Shown here piece by piece: positions 55,827-64,000 of a DNA stretch of 64,000 bases. The notes beneath the pieces are model-generated. The model saw only the letters and a program-made list of their open reading frames with translations, was not told where the DNA came from and did not search any database. Numbering within the stretch: the first letter of the stretch is position 1; the number at the start of each line of letters is the position of its first letter. The position numbers were made by a program, and so were the translations under genes. This stretch comes from Methylobacterium sp. 17Sr1-1 (GTDB lineage Bacteria > Pseudomonadota > Alphaproteobacteria > Rhizobiales > Beijerinckiaceae). The stretch covers positions 4,343,001 through 4,407,000 of the forward strand of contig NZ_CP029552.1 in the NCBI RefSeq assembly GCF_003173775.1, given 5' to 3'.

Positions 55827-56848
55827 GACAGCCTCGCTTGAACCGGATCCGCCTGGACCGAGTCGGCTTGGGCCGGGCCGGCTTGGGCCGGGCGCGGCCC
55901 GGTCGGCTCCGGGACGAGGGCGGGCGCGGGCAGCGGGTCGTCGGCCCCGAGCGGCGCGGGCAGGTCGCGGTCCCAGGGTGGATCGGCGAAGCGGCGCGCC
56001 ACGAACTCGACCAGGGCCCGGACCTTGGCGGGAGGGCGGCGGCGCGAGGGCATCACCGCGTGGATCGGCAGGGACGGGATGGCCCCGAGACCGAGCGCCA
56101 CCAGGCTGCCGCGGCGCAAGGCCTCGGCCACCAGAAAGGTCGGCTGGTAGATCACCCCGAGCCCGGCGGCGGCGGCGGCCACCAGGGCGGCGCCGTTCGA
56201 GGCGCGCAGCGACCCCGAGACCGCCACCGTGCCGCTCTCGAAGCGCCAGCCGTCGCTGCTCGCCAGGGTGTAGCCGAGGCAGTTGTGGCCGCCGAGGTCC
56301 TCCGGGCGCCGCGGACGGCCATGGGCCGCCAGGTAGGACGGCGCGGCGCAGACCTGCATCCGGCACGGCGCGAGCGACCGGGCGACCAGGCTCGAGTCGC
56401 GCAGGTGGCCGATCCGCAGCGCCAGATCCCAGCCCTCCTCGATCAGGTCGACCGGCCGGTCGTTGAGGCCGAGCTCGACCGTCAGCGACGGATGGGCCTG
56501 CCCGAACGCGGCCAGCGCGGGGGCGACGTGCAGCACCCCGAACGAGACCGGCACGTTGAGCCGCAGGGTGCCGCGGGGCTCCGCCGTCTCGGCGCCGGCC
56601 GCCGCCTCCGCCTCGTCGATCTCGGCGAGGATGCGCTCGCAGGCCTCCAGGTAGTGCCGGCCGGCCTCGGTCAGGGTCAGGCGGCGGGTGGTGCGGTGCA
56701 GGAGCCGGGCGCCGAGCCGGTCCTCGAGGGCGGCGACGTGCTTGGTGACGCCGCTCTGCGACAGGCCGAGCACCCGCGCGGCCGCCGAGAGGCTGCCGGT
56801 CGCGGCGACGCGCACGAAGATCTGCATTCCGGTCAGCCGGTCGGGCAC
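55823..56848 (-). CDS. LysR-family transcriptional regulator
   Basis: The 341-residue protein begins with the LysR helix-turn-helix ([56 protein letters not shown]). A substrate-binding domain follows ([40 protein letters not shown]). The last 35 residues form a low-complexity tail in which PAQA/VQAD units repeat, encoded by a short tandem repeat at about 55838-55900. It is divergent from a VOC gene and translationally coupled to the PAS-HTH gene. Confidence 0.92.
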   Translation of the reverse strand: MPDRLTGMQIFVRVAATGSLSAAARVLGLSQSGVTKHVAALEDRLGARLLHRTTRRLTLTEAGRHYLEACERILAEIDEAEAAAGAETAEPRGTLRLNVPVSFGVLHVAPALAAFGQAHPSLTVELGLNDRPVDLIEEGWDLALRIGHLRDSSLVARSLAPCRMQVCAAPSYLAAHGRPRRPEDLGGHNCLGYTLASSDGWRFESGTVAVSGSLRASNGAALVAAAAAGLGVIYQPTFLVAEALRRGSLVALGLGAIPSLPIHAVMPSRRRPPAKVRALVEFVARRFADPPWDRDLPAPLGADDPLPAPALVPEPTGPRPAQAGPAQADSVQADPVQARLS

Positions 56849-56857
56849 GGCTCGATC

Positions 56858-56874
56858 TCACTCTGAGAGTGTGA
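56858..56874. promoter_or_regulatory. Near-palindrome upstream of lysR, possible operator
   Basis: TCACTCTGAGAGTGTGA is almost symmetric and lies 10 bp upstream of the LysR ATG, in the 123-bp divergent region shared with the VOC gene. LysR proteins usually bind dyads in such a region. The assignment is speculative. Confidence 0.35.
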
Positions 56875-56971
56875 AGTGATGCTACGAGATGCCGGATTTC
56901 CGGACATTCTCAAACGCTGCAGTCTGCGCAGGCGACCTGACACCAGCCTGTCGTCACTGGAGACCGAGCCG

Positions 56972-57466
56972 ATGAGCGCACCGATCGACCCGCGGACCCG
57001 CATCGGGCACGTCCACCTGCGGGTGGCCGACCTCGACCGGGCGCTCGGCTTCTATTGCGGGGTGCTGGGCTTCGCGCTGATGCAGCGCTACGGCACCCAG
57101 GCCGCCTTCGTGTCGGCCGGCGGCTACCACCACCATATCGGGCTCAACACCTGGGACAGCGCCGGCGGGGCACCGCCGCCGCCCGGGAGCACCGGGCTCT
57201 ACCACACGGCGATCCTGTACCCGACCCGGGCGGCGCTCGCCGACGCCCTGGCGCGGCTCGACGCCGCCGGCATCCCGCTCACCGGCGCGAGCGACCATGG
57301 CGTCAGCGAGGCGCTGTATCTCGACGACCCGGACCGCAACGGGGTGGAGCTGTACCGCGACCGGCCGGAGGCCGAGTGGCCGCGGGACGGGGCCGGCGGG
57401 TTGCAGATGGTGACCCGCCGCCTCGACCTCGCCGCCCTGCGGGCGGAGGCACCCCCGCGGGGCTGA
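56972..57466 (+). CDS. VOC-family protein (catechol 2,3-dioxygenase-like)
   Basis: The 164-residue protein is of the glyoxalase/bleomycin-resistance/extradiol dioxygenase fold: IGHVHLRVADLDRALGFYCG VLGFALMQRY with the first metal-site His, YHHHIGLNTWDSAG, TGLYHTAILYPTR and LYLDDPDRNGVELYRDRPEA with the C-terminal Glu ligand. It resembles the CatE/YfiE-type half proteins with YHHHIGLNTW. ATG 56972 follows an AG-rich stretch. It is divergent from lysR, so it may be its target. Confidence 0.88.
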   Translation: MSAPIDPRTRIGHVHLRVADLDRALGFYCGVLGFALMQRYGTQAAFVSAGGYHHHIGLNTWDSAGGAPPPPGSTGLYHTAILYPTRAALADALARLDAAGIPLTGASDHGVSEALYLDDPDRNGVELYRDRPEAEWPRDGAGGLQMVTRRLDLAALRAEAPPRG

Positions 57467-57481
57467 GCGTCCCCGCGGGGG
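57452..57481. terminator. Hairpin overlapping the VOC stop codon
   Basis: CCCCCGCGGGG and CCCCGCGGGGG pair perfectly around CTGAGCGT, whose TGA is the VOC stop. It lies between the convergent VOC and DUF3297 genes and may end both transcripts. Confidence 0.6.
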
Positions 57482-57503
57482 GTGGATTCCGCATGGGGCG
57501 CGG

Positions 57504-57764
57504 CTACTCGCTCGCCGCGTCCGGGGTGGGGCCGCGGAAATAGGGCTCGACCGGGCCTTTCAGCTTCACGGTCATCGGGTTGCCGAAGCGGTCCTTGGCG
57601 TTGCCGGCGGCGAGCCGCACCCAGCCCTCGCTCACGCAATATTCCTCGACGTTGGTCTTCTCGACGCCCTTGAAGCGCACCCCGACGCCGCGCTCCAGCA
57701 GGGCGGCGTCGTGGAAGGGGCTGCGCGGATCGGTGCTGAGGCGGTCGGGCGGGGTATCGGTCAT
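57504..57764 (-). CDS. DUF3297 family protein
   Basis: The 86-residue protein reads MTDTPPDRLSTDPRSPFHDA, then LERGVGVRFKGVEKTNVEEY CVSEGWVRLAAG and TVKLKGPVEPYF. PDRLSxDPRSPxHD and GVEKTNVEEYCxSEGW are the DUF3297 hallmarks. Its function is not established. An upstream extension of the frame to 57908 lacks coding character. Confidence 0.92.
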   Translation of the reverse strand: MTDTPPDRLSTDPRSPFHDAALLERGVGVRFKGVEKTNVEEYCVSEGWVRLAAGNAKDRFGNPMTVKLKGPVEPYFRGPTPDAASE

Positions 57765-58035
57765 CGGTGTCGGAGCCTTCGGGCGAGGGGTCGGGCGGGG
57801 AACCCGGGCGAGGAACCCGGACCTGCGTCGGCGCCCCAGTAGCCCCTCCCGGCGCCTCTGCCAATCCGCCATCGGGGCGGCGCGCAGTTTGGAATTTTCA
57901 TAATTCACCTGACACTATAGATTGGTCACCGCAAAGTAGAAATCCTCCAATATCGCGCAGAGATCTTGCGCACACAGACGAGGTGCTGCATTCAGGGCGC
58001 GCCGAACCCCGGCACGACCCGAAATGGAGGCCGCG
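57765..58035. other. 271-bp gap with a small AT-rich patch
   Basis: The region from 57893 to 57960 (GAATTTTCATAATTCACC, ACACTATAGATTGGTCACC) is AT-rich relative to its surroundings and is a reasonable promoter zone for the two small plus-strand genes that follow or for DUF3297. No gene is visible. Confidence 0.35.
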
Positions 58036-58158
58036 ATGGCGCGAGCGCTGATCCTGATTCACGGCTGTGCGGGCCTGATCCGCGAAGGATGGCCGCCGGT
58101 CGGCCTGCCCTGGGAGCGCCTGGTCGGCCTCTTCAGCGAGTCGGGGGGCGGGCGATGA
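58036..58158 (+). CDS. Possible 40-residue protein, unrecognised
   Basis: ATG 58036 follows GGAGG at 58026-58030 with good spacing and opens 40 codons (MARALILIHGCAGLIREGWP PVGLPWERLVGLFSESGGG). The stop overlaps the next ATG as ATGA. The strong ribosome binding site and the coupling are the evidence for translation; no family is known to me. It could be a leader peptide for the gene that follows. Confidence 0.45.
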   Translation: MARALILIHGCAGLIREGWPPVGLPWERLVGLFSESGGGR

Positions 58159-58481
58159 CCCCGCACCCGCGCGAGCGCCTGCGGGAAGACGCCGAAGCGC
58201 GCGGGCAGGCCGCCCTGGAGCAGGCCCTGACGCTCGCCTTCTGGGACGCCCTGGAGCGCGGCCCGCTGCCGCCGATGGCGGCGCTCGAGGCCGCCGCCCG
58301 CACGGTCGGCACGCTCTACCGGCAGATCGCCTCCCTGCACGGCCCGGCGCCGCGCTGCGGCTGCGGCTGGATCCCCGAGCCCGACGAGGACCTGATCCGC
58401 CTGGAGGCGATGCTGGCGGCGTCTCTGATCGAGCGGCCCCGGCCGTCGCTCGCCGACCTGCCGGTGCAGGGGCGGGCGTGA
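58155..58481 (+). CDS. Small hypothetical protein, unrecognised
   Basis: The 108-residue protein is mostly helical (RLREDAEARGQAALEQALTL AFWDALERG). It contains a CGCGW segment near residue 70 and ends VQGRA. It has no signal peptide or membrane segment. The codon pattern is as expected for a real gene here. It overlaps the 40-codon frame upstream by 4 bp. No function can be proposed. Confidence 0.6.
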   Translation: MTPHPRERLREDAEARGQAALEQALTLAFWDALERGPLPPMAALEAAARTVGTLYRQIASLHGPAPRCGCGWIPEPDEDLIRLEAMLAASLIERPRPSLADLPVQGRA

Positions 58482-58547
58482 GCGGGACCAGAGCGTGCAG
58501 GCCAGCCTTCTCGCCGACGTTAGTTAGACTTGCCCGACGAGCTCCAT

Positions 58548-58688
58548 GTCATCCAGGGGCTCGCTGCAAGCGACAACCCGGGATTCATAACCGCTGACCT
58601 TTAAAGGGCGAGGCGGATCGGGTTTAGCCTTGTCCCGAACTGGCGGCGTTTATGGATCCCGGGTTCCGCTTCGCGGCCCCGGGATGAC
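58548..58688. repeat. Inverted repeat related to that at 48567-48706
   Basis: GTCATCCAGGGGCTCGCTGC at the left is mirrored by GGCCCCGGGATGAC at the right. The right block GGATCCCGGGTTCCGCTTCG CGGCCCCGGGATGAC differs from the copy at 48672-48706 at only a few positions. It lies between the hypothetical gene and the chemotaxis receptor stop codon, and fills most of that 249-bp gap. Confidence 0.8.
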
Positions 58689-58730
58689 GATGGAGGGCAC
58701 GGATCTGATCAGCGAACTCGGACCGGGAGC

Positions 58731-60830
58731 TCACGCCGCCCGCACGGTCTCGAGGAAGCGCCGGACCTCGCCCGTCAGGTGCTCGGACTGGCCCGACAGG
58801 TCGGAGGCCGCCGCCAGCACCCGGCTCGCCGCCGCGCCCGTCTCTTCCGCCGCCACCGCGACGCCCGCGATGGTGCTCGTCACCTCGCCGGTGCCGGTCG
58901 CGGCCTGGGAGACGTTGCACACGATCTCCTGCGTCGCGGCGCCCTGCTGCTGCACCGCCGCGGCGATCGCGGCCGCGACGTCGCTGATCTCGCGGATGCG
59001 CCCGCCGACGCCGCCGATCGCCGAGACCGCATGGCCCGTCGCCCCCTGCACCTGGCCGATCTGCCTGCCGATCTCCTCGGTCGCCTTGGCGGTCTGCTCG
59101 GCCAGGGCCTTCACCTCGGCGGCGACGACCGCGAAGCCGCGCCCCGCGGCACCGGCGCGCGCCGCCTCGATGGTGGCGTTGAGCGCCAGCAGGTTCGTCT
59201 GGCTGGCGATCCCGGAGATCATCGCCACGACCTCGCCGATCTGGCTCACCGCGGCGTTCAGGGCGTGCACGCGGGCGACGGTCTGGTCCGTCTCGCTCAC
59301 CGCGGCCCGGGCGAGTTCGGCCGAACCGGCGACCTGGCGTCCGATCTCCTGCACGGAGGCGCCGAGCTCCTCCGCCGCGGCCGCGACGGTGCCGACATTC
59401 GAGGCCGCCTCCTCGGCGGCGGCGGCCACCGCGACGGACTGGCCGGCGGTCTCCGTCGCGGTCGCCGTCATCCGCTGCGCCGTGCGCTGCAGCTCGGTCG
59501 CCGAGGTCGAGACCCGGCCGACGATGCCGCCGACCGCGCGCTCGAAGGCGTCGGCCATCTCGCGCATGGTGTGCCGGCGCTGCGCCTCCGCCGAGGCCCG
59601 GGCGAGCGCGGTCTCCTCCTCCAGACGCTTCATACGGATCAGGTTGTCCTTGAACACCTGCACCGCGCCCGCCATCGCGCCGATCTCGTCGCGCCGGCCC
59701 CGGCCGGCCACGGCGACGTCGAGGTCGTCGCGGCTCAGGCGCTCCATCGTCCGTCGCATCGCGTCGAGCGGCTTGACGACGCGCCACTGGGTGAGGGCGA
59801 GGCCGCCCAGGGACACGACCAGGGCGCCGACGATGGTGGCGACGGCGGCCATCATGGCGCGCTGCGCGTCCGCGAGCGCCGCCTCGGTCACGGCCACCAC
59901 CTCCTTCATCGCCGTCGTGGCGACGGTCAGGACGGTGCGCTGCCGGGTGCTGTTGTCGGCCTGGAAGTCGGCGAGCGACAGCGTCAGGGTGCCGGAGGCG
60001 AGCCCCTCGCGGATGGACCGGCGCAGGGCCGCGTTCTCGGGGGCGAACATCGCCGCCTGCGCCGTACCGGCAGCCCGCTTCACCGCCTCGGGCACGCCGC
60101 GGCGGCGCATCTCGGCCTGCACGTAGGCCCAGTGCGTCTCGGCGCTGCCCAGGGTCGCGGTGACGGTTTCGACCTCCTCCGGCGTGAGCGGCCGGCGCCG
60201 CCCGACGGCCTGCGCGAGGATCGCGTAGGCCCCGCCCACCGTGGCGCGGGCGCACCAGGCCGCGTTTTTGACGTTGACCAGGGCCCGGCTCTCCGAATTG
60301 GCCTGCTTGATGCGCTCGCTGAGGGCCCCGGACAGGGCGTCGAGCGCCGCGAGCGTGCGGTCGGCCTGGACCGCCCAGCGGCCGGGCAGGCCGGCGTCGC
60401 GCCCCTCGACCTCCCGGGCGAAGGCGTCGTCGAAAGCCGGGCGCATCGCCGCGAGCGCCCGGTACTCGCTCTGGATCGCCGCGACGGCGACGACGAGGTC
60501 GGCGTCGCTCAGAAGCGCCGCGCGCCGGTCGATCTCGGCCAGGGCGGCATCGGCCTCGGCCCGCGTTCCGGCCAGCTTCTGCGACGCGGCCCTGGCCTGT
60601 GCGACGCCCGCCCCGAACGCGCTGAGGCTGTTGCCGCGCTCGAAGCGGATCGCCTGCAGGGCAGCGAGGACGGCCTCGTCGACCAGGGCCTCGTGCCGGG
60701 CGACCTGCGCAGTGAGGGTGACGCTCCAGGCGTCGCGCAGCTTGACGGAGGCCTCCGCCACCAGCGCGAGGCCAAGGATGCCGACGACGGCGAAGAGGCA
60801 GGTTCTCAGCGAGAGCGAACGAGACGGCAT
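58731..60830 (-). CDS. Methyl-accepting chemotaxis protein
   Basis: The 699-residue receptor has an N-terminal membrane helix (about 8-28) and a periplasmic helical sensor of about 290 residues. A second membrane helix ([20 protein letters not shown], about 320-340) is followed by a HAMP domain ([20 protein letters not shown]) and a signalling domain. The hairpin tip [48 protein letters not shown] near residue 545 is diagnostic. The sensor is unlike the common four-helix Tar type, so its ligand is unknown. There is no C-terminal CheR-binding pentapeptide. Confidence 0.94.
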   Translation of the reverse strand: MPSRSLSLRTCLFAVVGILGLALVAEASVKLRDAWSVTLTAQVARHEALVDEAVLAALQAIRFERGNSLSAFGAGVAQARAASQKLAGTRAEADAALAEIDRRAALLSDADLVVAVAAIQSEYRALAAMRPAFDDAFAREVEGRDAGLPGRWAVQADRTLAALDALSGALSERIKQANSESRALVNVKNAAWCARATVGGAYAILAQAVGRRRPLTPEEVETVTATLGSAETHWAYVQAEMRRRGVPEAVKRAAGTAQAAMFAPENAALRRSIREGLASGTLTLSLADFQADNSTRQRTVLTVATTAMKEVVAVTEAALADAQRAMMAAVATIVGALVVSLGGLALTQWRVVKPLDAMRRTMERLSRDDLDVAVAGRGRRDEIGAMAGAVQVFKDNLIRMKRLEEETALARASAEAQRRHTMREMADAFERAVGGIVGRVSTSATELQRTAQRMTATATETAGQSVAVAAAAEEAASNVGTVAAAAEELGASVQEIGRQVAGSAELARAAVSETDQTVARVHALNAAVSQIGEVVAMISGIASQTNLLALNATIEAARAGAAGRGFAVVAAEVKALAEQTAKATEEIGRQIGQVQGATGHAVSAIGGVGGRIREISDVAAAIAAAVQQQGAATQEIVCNVSQAATGTGEVTSTIAGVAVAAEETGAAASRVLAAASDLSGQSEHLTGEVRRFLETVRAA

Positions 60831-61051
60831 GCAGAAGGCTTCTGATGAACGGCCCGCACTGTGAGGTTGATCGGATTAATATTCGGTTGATCGCGGCATT
60901 TACGCCATGACCTAAGGAAATGATATACTCAGAACTGGCAGACAGCATGCGAGAATGAGAAAGTCCGGATCCCGGCTCAGACTTTCCGCCGACAAAGGCG
61001 TCGTCGCATGCCCGTCGGCGGGCCGGTCCCCCGGCCCGCCGACGGTGCGTC

Positions 61052-61447
61052 TCACCGCGGCGCGGTGCCGTCCGGCCGGTTCGACGGCATTCCGCCCGGC
61101 GCGTCCGGATAGGCGGTGCTCGGCACCGGGCCGGCCTGACCGACCGAGCTGCTCGGCGTGGGCGTCCGGCTCGCATCCGCGGCGCCGGACGGCCCGGGAG
61201 CCGCCGGGCACGGGCCGGGGCCCGGGCAGGCGGCGCGGTCGGTCGCGACCGGGCGGCCGTCCCGCTCCGCCGCCGGCTGGCCGCCGGGACTGTTCGGGTA
61301 GGCAGCGGCCCCGCCGGGCTGGCGCGAGGGCGCGGCGGGCGTGGCCGATCCCGGTGTCGAGGTCCCTTGTGCGGAGGTCCCTTGTGCCGAGGCGGGACCC
61401 GCGGCGAGCGCTGCGAGCAGGACGAGGGACGGGAGGGGGGAGCGCAT
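61052..61447 (-). CDS. Small secreted Pro/Gly/Ala-rich protein
   Basis: The 131-residue protein starts with a signal peptide (MRSPLPSLVLLAALAAGPAS AQ). The mature chain is low in complexity, with two related units AAAYPNSPGGQPAAERDGRP and STAYPDAPGGMPSNRPDGTA. No catalytic motif is present. Its ATG overlaps the stop of the GMC gene by one base, so it belongs to that operon. In classical gluconate-type dehydrogenases a cytochrome c gene occupies this position. Confidence 0.7.
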   Translation of the reverse strand: MRSPLPSLVLLAALAAGPASAQGTSAQGTSTPGSATPAAPSRQPGGAAAYPNSPGGQPAAERDGRPVATDRAACPGPGPCPAAPGPSGAADASRTPTPSSSVGQAGPVPSTAYPDAPGGMPSNRPDGTAPR

Positions 61448-63015
61448 CAGATCTCCCGCCGCTGCATCGCGCCGGCGATGTGGTCGGCCTGGCGGAGCGC
61501 CAGCGCCACGATGGTCAGGGTCGGGTTGCAGGCAGCCCCCGAGGTGAACTGGCTGCCGTCGGAGACGAACAGGTTCTTCACGTCGTGGGTCTGGCCGAAC
61601 TTGTTCAGCACGCCGTCCCGCGGCTTCGCGCTCATCCGGTTGGTGCCCATGTTGTGGGTGCTCGGATAGGGCGTGACCGGGTAGGTGACGGTGGCGCCGA
61701 CCGCCTCGTAGATCGCCGCGCCCTGCTTGTAGGCGTGGTTGCGCATGGCGACGTCGTTGGGGTGGTCGTCGAAGTGGACGCTCGCCACCGGCATCCCGTG
61801 CTTGTCCTTGACGACCGGGTCGAGGGTGATGCGGTTCGTCTCCTGCGGCAGGTCCTCGCCGACGAGCCACATCCCGGCCATGCGCGGATACTGCTCCATC
61901 GCGCTGGTGAAGGACCGGCCCCAGGCACCCGGGTTGAGGAAGGCCGCCATGAACGGCACGCCGAGGGAGACGGTCTCCATCTCGTAGCCGCCGGCGAAGC
62001 CCCGCCGCGGGTCGTGCCGGGCCTCGTCGCGGACGATGCCCGCCATGGTGGTGCCGCGGTACATGTGCACCGACTTCTCGAACACGCCGTAGACGCTGCC
62101 GGTCATGTGCCGCAGGTAGTTGCGCCCGACCTGGCCCGAGGAATTGGCGAGCCCGTCCGGAAAAAGGTTCGAGGCGCTGTTGAGCAGGAGGCGCGGGCTC
62201 TCGATCGAGTTGCCGGCCACCGCGACGATGCGGGCCTTCTGGCGCTGGAGAGTGCCCTTCTCGTCGGCGTAGACCACGCCCGTCACCTTGCCGGACGCGT
62301 CGTGCTCGATGCGCAACGCCATGCAGTTCGGGCGGACCTCCAGATTGCCCGTGTCCTCGCCACGGGGGATCTCGGCGATCAGGGTCGACCACTTGGCGCC
62401 CGACTTGCAGCCCTGGAAGCAGAAGCCGATCTGCTGGCACGCGCCGCGGTCGTGCCGCTCCTGGCTGTTGATCGCCATCCGGCCGGTATGGACCTCCTTG
62501 TAGCCGACGAGGCGGGCGCCGGCCTCCAGCACCTTGAAGTTGTTGTTGCCCGGCAGGCCCGGGATGCCGTTGGTGCGCGTCACGCCCATCCGGTCCTCGG
62601 CCTTCTCGTACCAGGGGTCGAGCTCGGCCCGGGTGAGCGGCCAGTCGAGGAGGTTGGCGCCGGGAATCGCGCCGTAATGGTCGCGGATCCGGAACTCGTG
62701 CTCCTCGAAGCGCAAGGACGCGCCGGCCCAGTGCACGGTCGAGCCGCCGACCGCCTTGACGATCCAGGCCGGCAGGTTGGGGAAGTCCCGCGCCACCCGC
62801 CACGAGCCCGAGGTGGTGCGCATGTCGGTCCAGGCGAGCTGGGCGAAGCTCGCCCATTCGTCGTTGACGAAATCCTCCATGTTGTGGCGGGCGCCCGCCT
62901 CGAGGATGACGCAGCGGACGCCCTTGAGCGCCAGTTCGGTGCCGAGCGTGCCGCCGCCGGCGCCCGAGCCAACGATGACGACGAGGCTGTCGTCGTTCAG
63001 GTCGAAAGTGGCCAT
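61447..63015 (-). CDS. GMC-family oxidoreductase (gluconate 2-dehydrogenase large-subunit-like)
   Basis: The 522-residue FAD enzyme has VVIVGSGAGGGTLGTELALK at residues 12-31, VGGSTVHWAGASLRF near residue 88, RPNCMALRIE, VAGNSIESPRLLLNSASNLF and the C-terminal SDGSQFTSGAACNPTLTIVA with the catalytic His/Asn region just before it (YPSTHNMGTNRM). This matches the flavoprotein of membrane-bound gluconate/sorbitol/fructose-type dehydrogenases. It has no signal peptide; export is probably with the Tat-signal-bearing small subunit upstream. The substrate is unknown. Confidence 0.9.
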   Translation of the reverse strand: MATFDLNDDSLVVIVGSGAGGGTLGTELALKGVRCVILEAGARHNMEDFVNDEWASFAQLAWTDMRTTSGSWRVARDFPNLPAWIVKAVGGSTVHWAGASLRFEEHEFRIRDHYGAIPGANLLDWPLTRAELDPWYEKAEDRMGVTRTNGIPGLPGNNNFKVLEAGARLVGYKEVHTGRMAINSQERHDRGACQQIGFCFQGCKSGAKWSTLIAEIPRGEDTGNLEVRPNCMALRIEHDASGKVTGVVYADEKGTLQRQKARIVAVAGNSIESPRLLLNSASNLFPDGLANSSGQVGRNYLRHMTGSVYGVFEKSVHMYRGTTMAGIVRDEARHDPRRGFAGGYEMETVSLGVPFMAAFLNPGAWGRSFTSAMEQYPRMAGMWLVGEDLPQETNRITLDPVVKDKHGMPVASVHFDDHPNDVAMRNHAYKQGAAIYEAVGATVTYPVTPYPSTHNMGTNRMSAKPRDGVLNKFGQTHDVKNLFVSDGSQFTSGAACNPTLTIVALALRQADHIAGAMQRREI

Positions 63016-63114
63016 GGTTTCCTCCGGTCCGCGCGGCCGGTCGCGACCGGGCCGGCGCGGCTGTTCATCGATTGTTCTTTTATTGACGGTAGGCGTGTCT
63101 GGGCGGCCGGCCGG

Positions 63115-63663
63115 TCAGACCTTCGGCAGCCAGTCGATGTCGTTGAAGCCGCGGTGGATGTAGCCGCCCTTGTCGGCCGACGGGCCCTCGTAGCCGAATT
63201 TCGGCCACAGCTCCGGCTGGTTGTAGAGCGAGACGACGAGGTCGGAGCGGATCTTCTTGAAGAAGTCGGTGTGGCTGATGCCTTCCAGCACCGCGACCCG
63301 GTCGGCCTCCCAGCCGATCTGGGCGTAAGCGACCTTGTGGCGGGCCTGCGCATCCTCGTCGAGGCGGCGCACCCCCTCCTTCAGCAGCGTCTTCACCGCC
63401 GGATCCGCGGCGGCCTTGCCGTCCCAGGGCTTGATCGCCGTGATGTAGTAGACGTCACCGAGGAAGTCGTGCGGGTAGATGTCCCGCGCCATCTTCACCA
63501 GGGTCTTCAGCTCGGCCGGCGCCAGCGCCGCGCCGTTCTCGGCCCAGGCCTCCGAGACTTGGAGCCCGGCGCCGGTGGCGAGCGCCGCGGCGGGTGCGGC
63601 GACGGCGGCGCTCTGCAGGAAGCCGCGGCGGCTGAACCGCGTGCGCGGATCGACTTCTCTCAT
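63115..63663 (-). CDS. Gluconate 2-dehydrogenase subunit 3 family protein (Tat-exported)
   Basis: The 182-residue protein starts with a twin-arginine signal (TRFSRRGFLQSAAVAAPAAA). The subunit 3 domain follows, with LKTLVKMARDIYPHDFLGDV near residue 52 and VSLYNQPELWPKFGYEG near the end. Such subunits carry the flavoprotein through the Tat pathway. It lies 99 bp upstream of the GMC gene on the same strand, in the usual order. Confidence 0.9.
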   Translation of the reverse strand: MREVDPRTRFSRRGFLQSAAVAAPAAALATGAGLQVSEAWAENGAALAPAELKTLVKMARDIYPHDFLGDVYYITAIKPWDGKAAADPAVKTLLKEGVRRLDEDAQARHKVAYAQIGWEADRVAVLEGISHTDFFKKIRSDLVVSLYNQPELWPKFGYEGPSADKGGYIHRGFNDIDWLPKV

Positions 63664-63755
63664 CGGGTGTCTCCTCTCGTTTCTTCTGTGACGGTTCGTC
63701 GGTAGCCGGCCGGGGCGCGTCTGTCCGCGCGCTTGCCCGGCCGGCGGAGGCGCGC

Positions 63756-64000
63756 TCAGCCGAAGCGGCCGCCCTTCTGGATCACCTCGATCTTGTAGCC
63801 GTCGGGATCGGTGGCGAAGAAGAAGCGGGCGAGCGTCTTGCCCTGGTGCTGGAAGTCCTTGACCGGGGTCGCGGGCAGGCCGGCCTCGGTGAAGCGGGCA
63901 TGCTCGGCATCGACGTCGTCCACCACCACCGCGAGATGGCCGTAGCCGTTGCCGAGGTCGTAGGGCTCGGTGCGGTCGAAATTGACCGTCAGCTCCAGCT
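63756..64000 (-). CDS. VOC-family protein, lactoylglutathione lyase-like (5' end outside window)
   Basis: The visible C-terminal 80 residues read LELTVNFDRTEPYDLGNGYG HLAVVVDDVDAEHARF, then FFFATDPDGYKIEVIQKGGR FG. The second His and the DPDGYxIEVIQ Glu are glyoxalase I metal ligands, so GloA is the best guess; other VOC enzymes share the pattern. The start codon is beyond base 64000. It lies upstream of the GMC cluster on the same strand. Confidence 0.85.
   Translation of the reverse strand, partial: LELTVNFDRTEPYDLGNGYGHLAVVVDDVDAEHARFTEAGLPATPVKDFQHQGKTLARFFFATDPDGYKIEVIQKGGRFG

Noticed and set aside
51681..55841. A 1,386-codon plus-strand frame opposite uvrB and the PAS-HTH gene
   Set aside because: It mirrors two well-supported minus-strand genes and is rich in Arg, Ala, Gly and His, as expected from GC-rich shadow frames.
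58624..61176. An 850-codon minus-strand frame overlapping the chemotaxis receptor
   Set aside because: It is the off-frame shadow of the receptor, whose own frame has clear HAMP and signalling motifs.

Overview
The window looks like chromosome of a high-GC alphaproteobacterium of the order Hyphomicrobiales (Rhizobiales), most likely Methylobacterium or a close relative. This rests on the strong G/C bias at third codon positions, the flagellar order fliM-fliL / flgF-flgG-flgA-flgH, a fliX/flgI divergent pair, a DksA that keeps only one zinc-finger cysteine, and porin-like and DUF3606 small proteins. The genus is an inference; no 16S rRNA gene is present.

Layout. (1) 1-11.5 kb and 13.1-18.6 kb: flagellar genes (fliM, fliL, flgF, flgG, flgA, flgH, fliX, flgI, a FlgJ-type rod-binding protein, a FlgN-like protein, flgL, flgK, flgE). 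They are interrupted by a DksA gene, an MBOAT/SGNH O-acyltransferase pair, a mini-porin, and a rearranged stretch of truncated qor and lysR genes. Three flagellar start regions carry sigma-54 -24/-12 promoters with GCGGCA-N5-TGCCG dyads upstream, which points to FlbD-type control. (2) 18.8-22.8 kb: BLUF photoreceptor-like protein, single-domain response regulator, prfC, an SDR and tRNA-Gln. (3) 22.8-24 kb: integrase stub at the tRNA and an internally deleted ISL3-type element. (4) 24.0-39.8 kb: one long co-directional respiratory cluster. It contains an Mrp/Mbh-type cation antiporter module (E-F-G-MbhD-MbhE/B-C-D), alternative complex III (actABCDEF) and a caa3-type A2 haem-copper oxidase (ctaCDEF). 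(5) 40.1-42.5 kb: a thiamine-diphosphate enzyme gene broken by an 840-bp AT-rich insertion and fused to a NUDIX fragment. (6) 42.6-64 kb: YjbQ, ATP-dependent ligase plus its MBL exonuclease, methyltransferase, asparaginase, SDR and BKACE enzymes, a lytic transglycosylase, uvrB, PAS-HTH and LysR regulators, a methyl-accepting chemotaxis protein and a GMC/gluconate-dehydrogenase-like oxidoreductase.

Functional reading. The respiratory cluster would oxidise quinol through alternative complex III and pass electrons to the oxidase, while the antiporter module trades the proton gradient for a cation gradient. Its position between a tRNA/integrase scar and a rearranged chimeric locus suggests it lies on an old genomic island.

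Caveats. Several genes (flgI, fliX, the flgN-like gene, the ISL3 transposase) appear to lack one base in a G/C run. This may be a sequencing artefact rather than real gene decay. At least five families of palindromic intergenic repeats are scattered through the window. All family assignments are from reading the sequence; no database search was possible.
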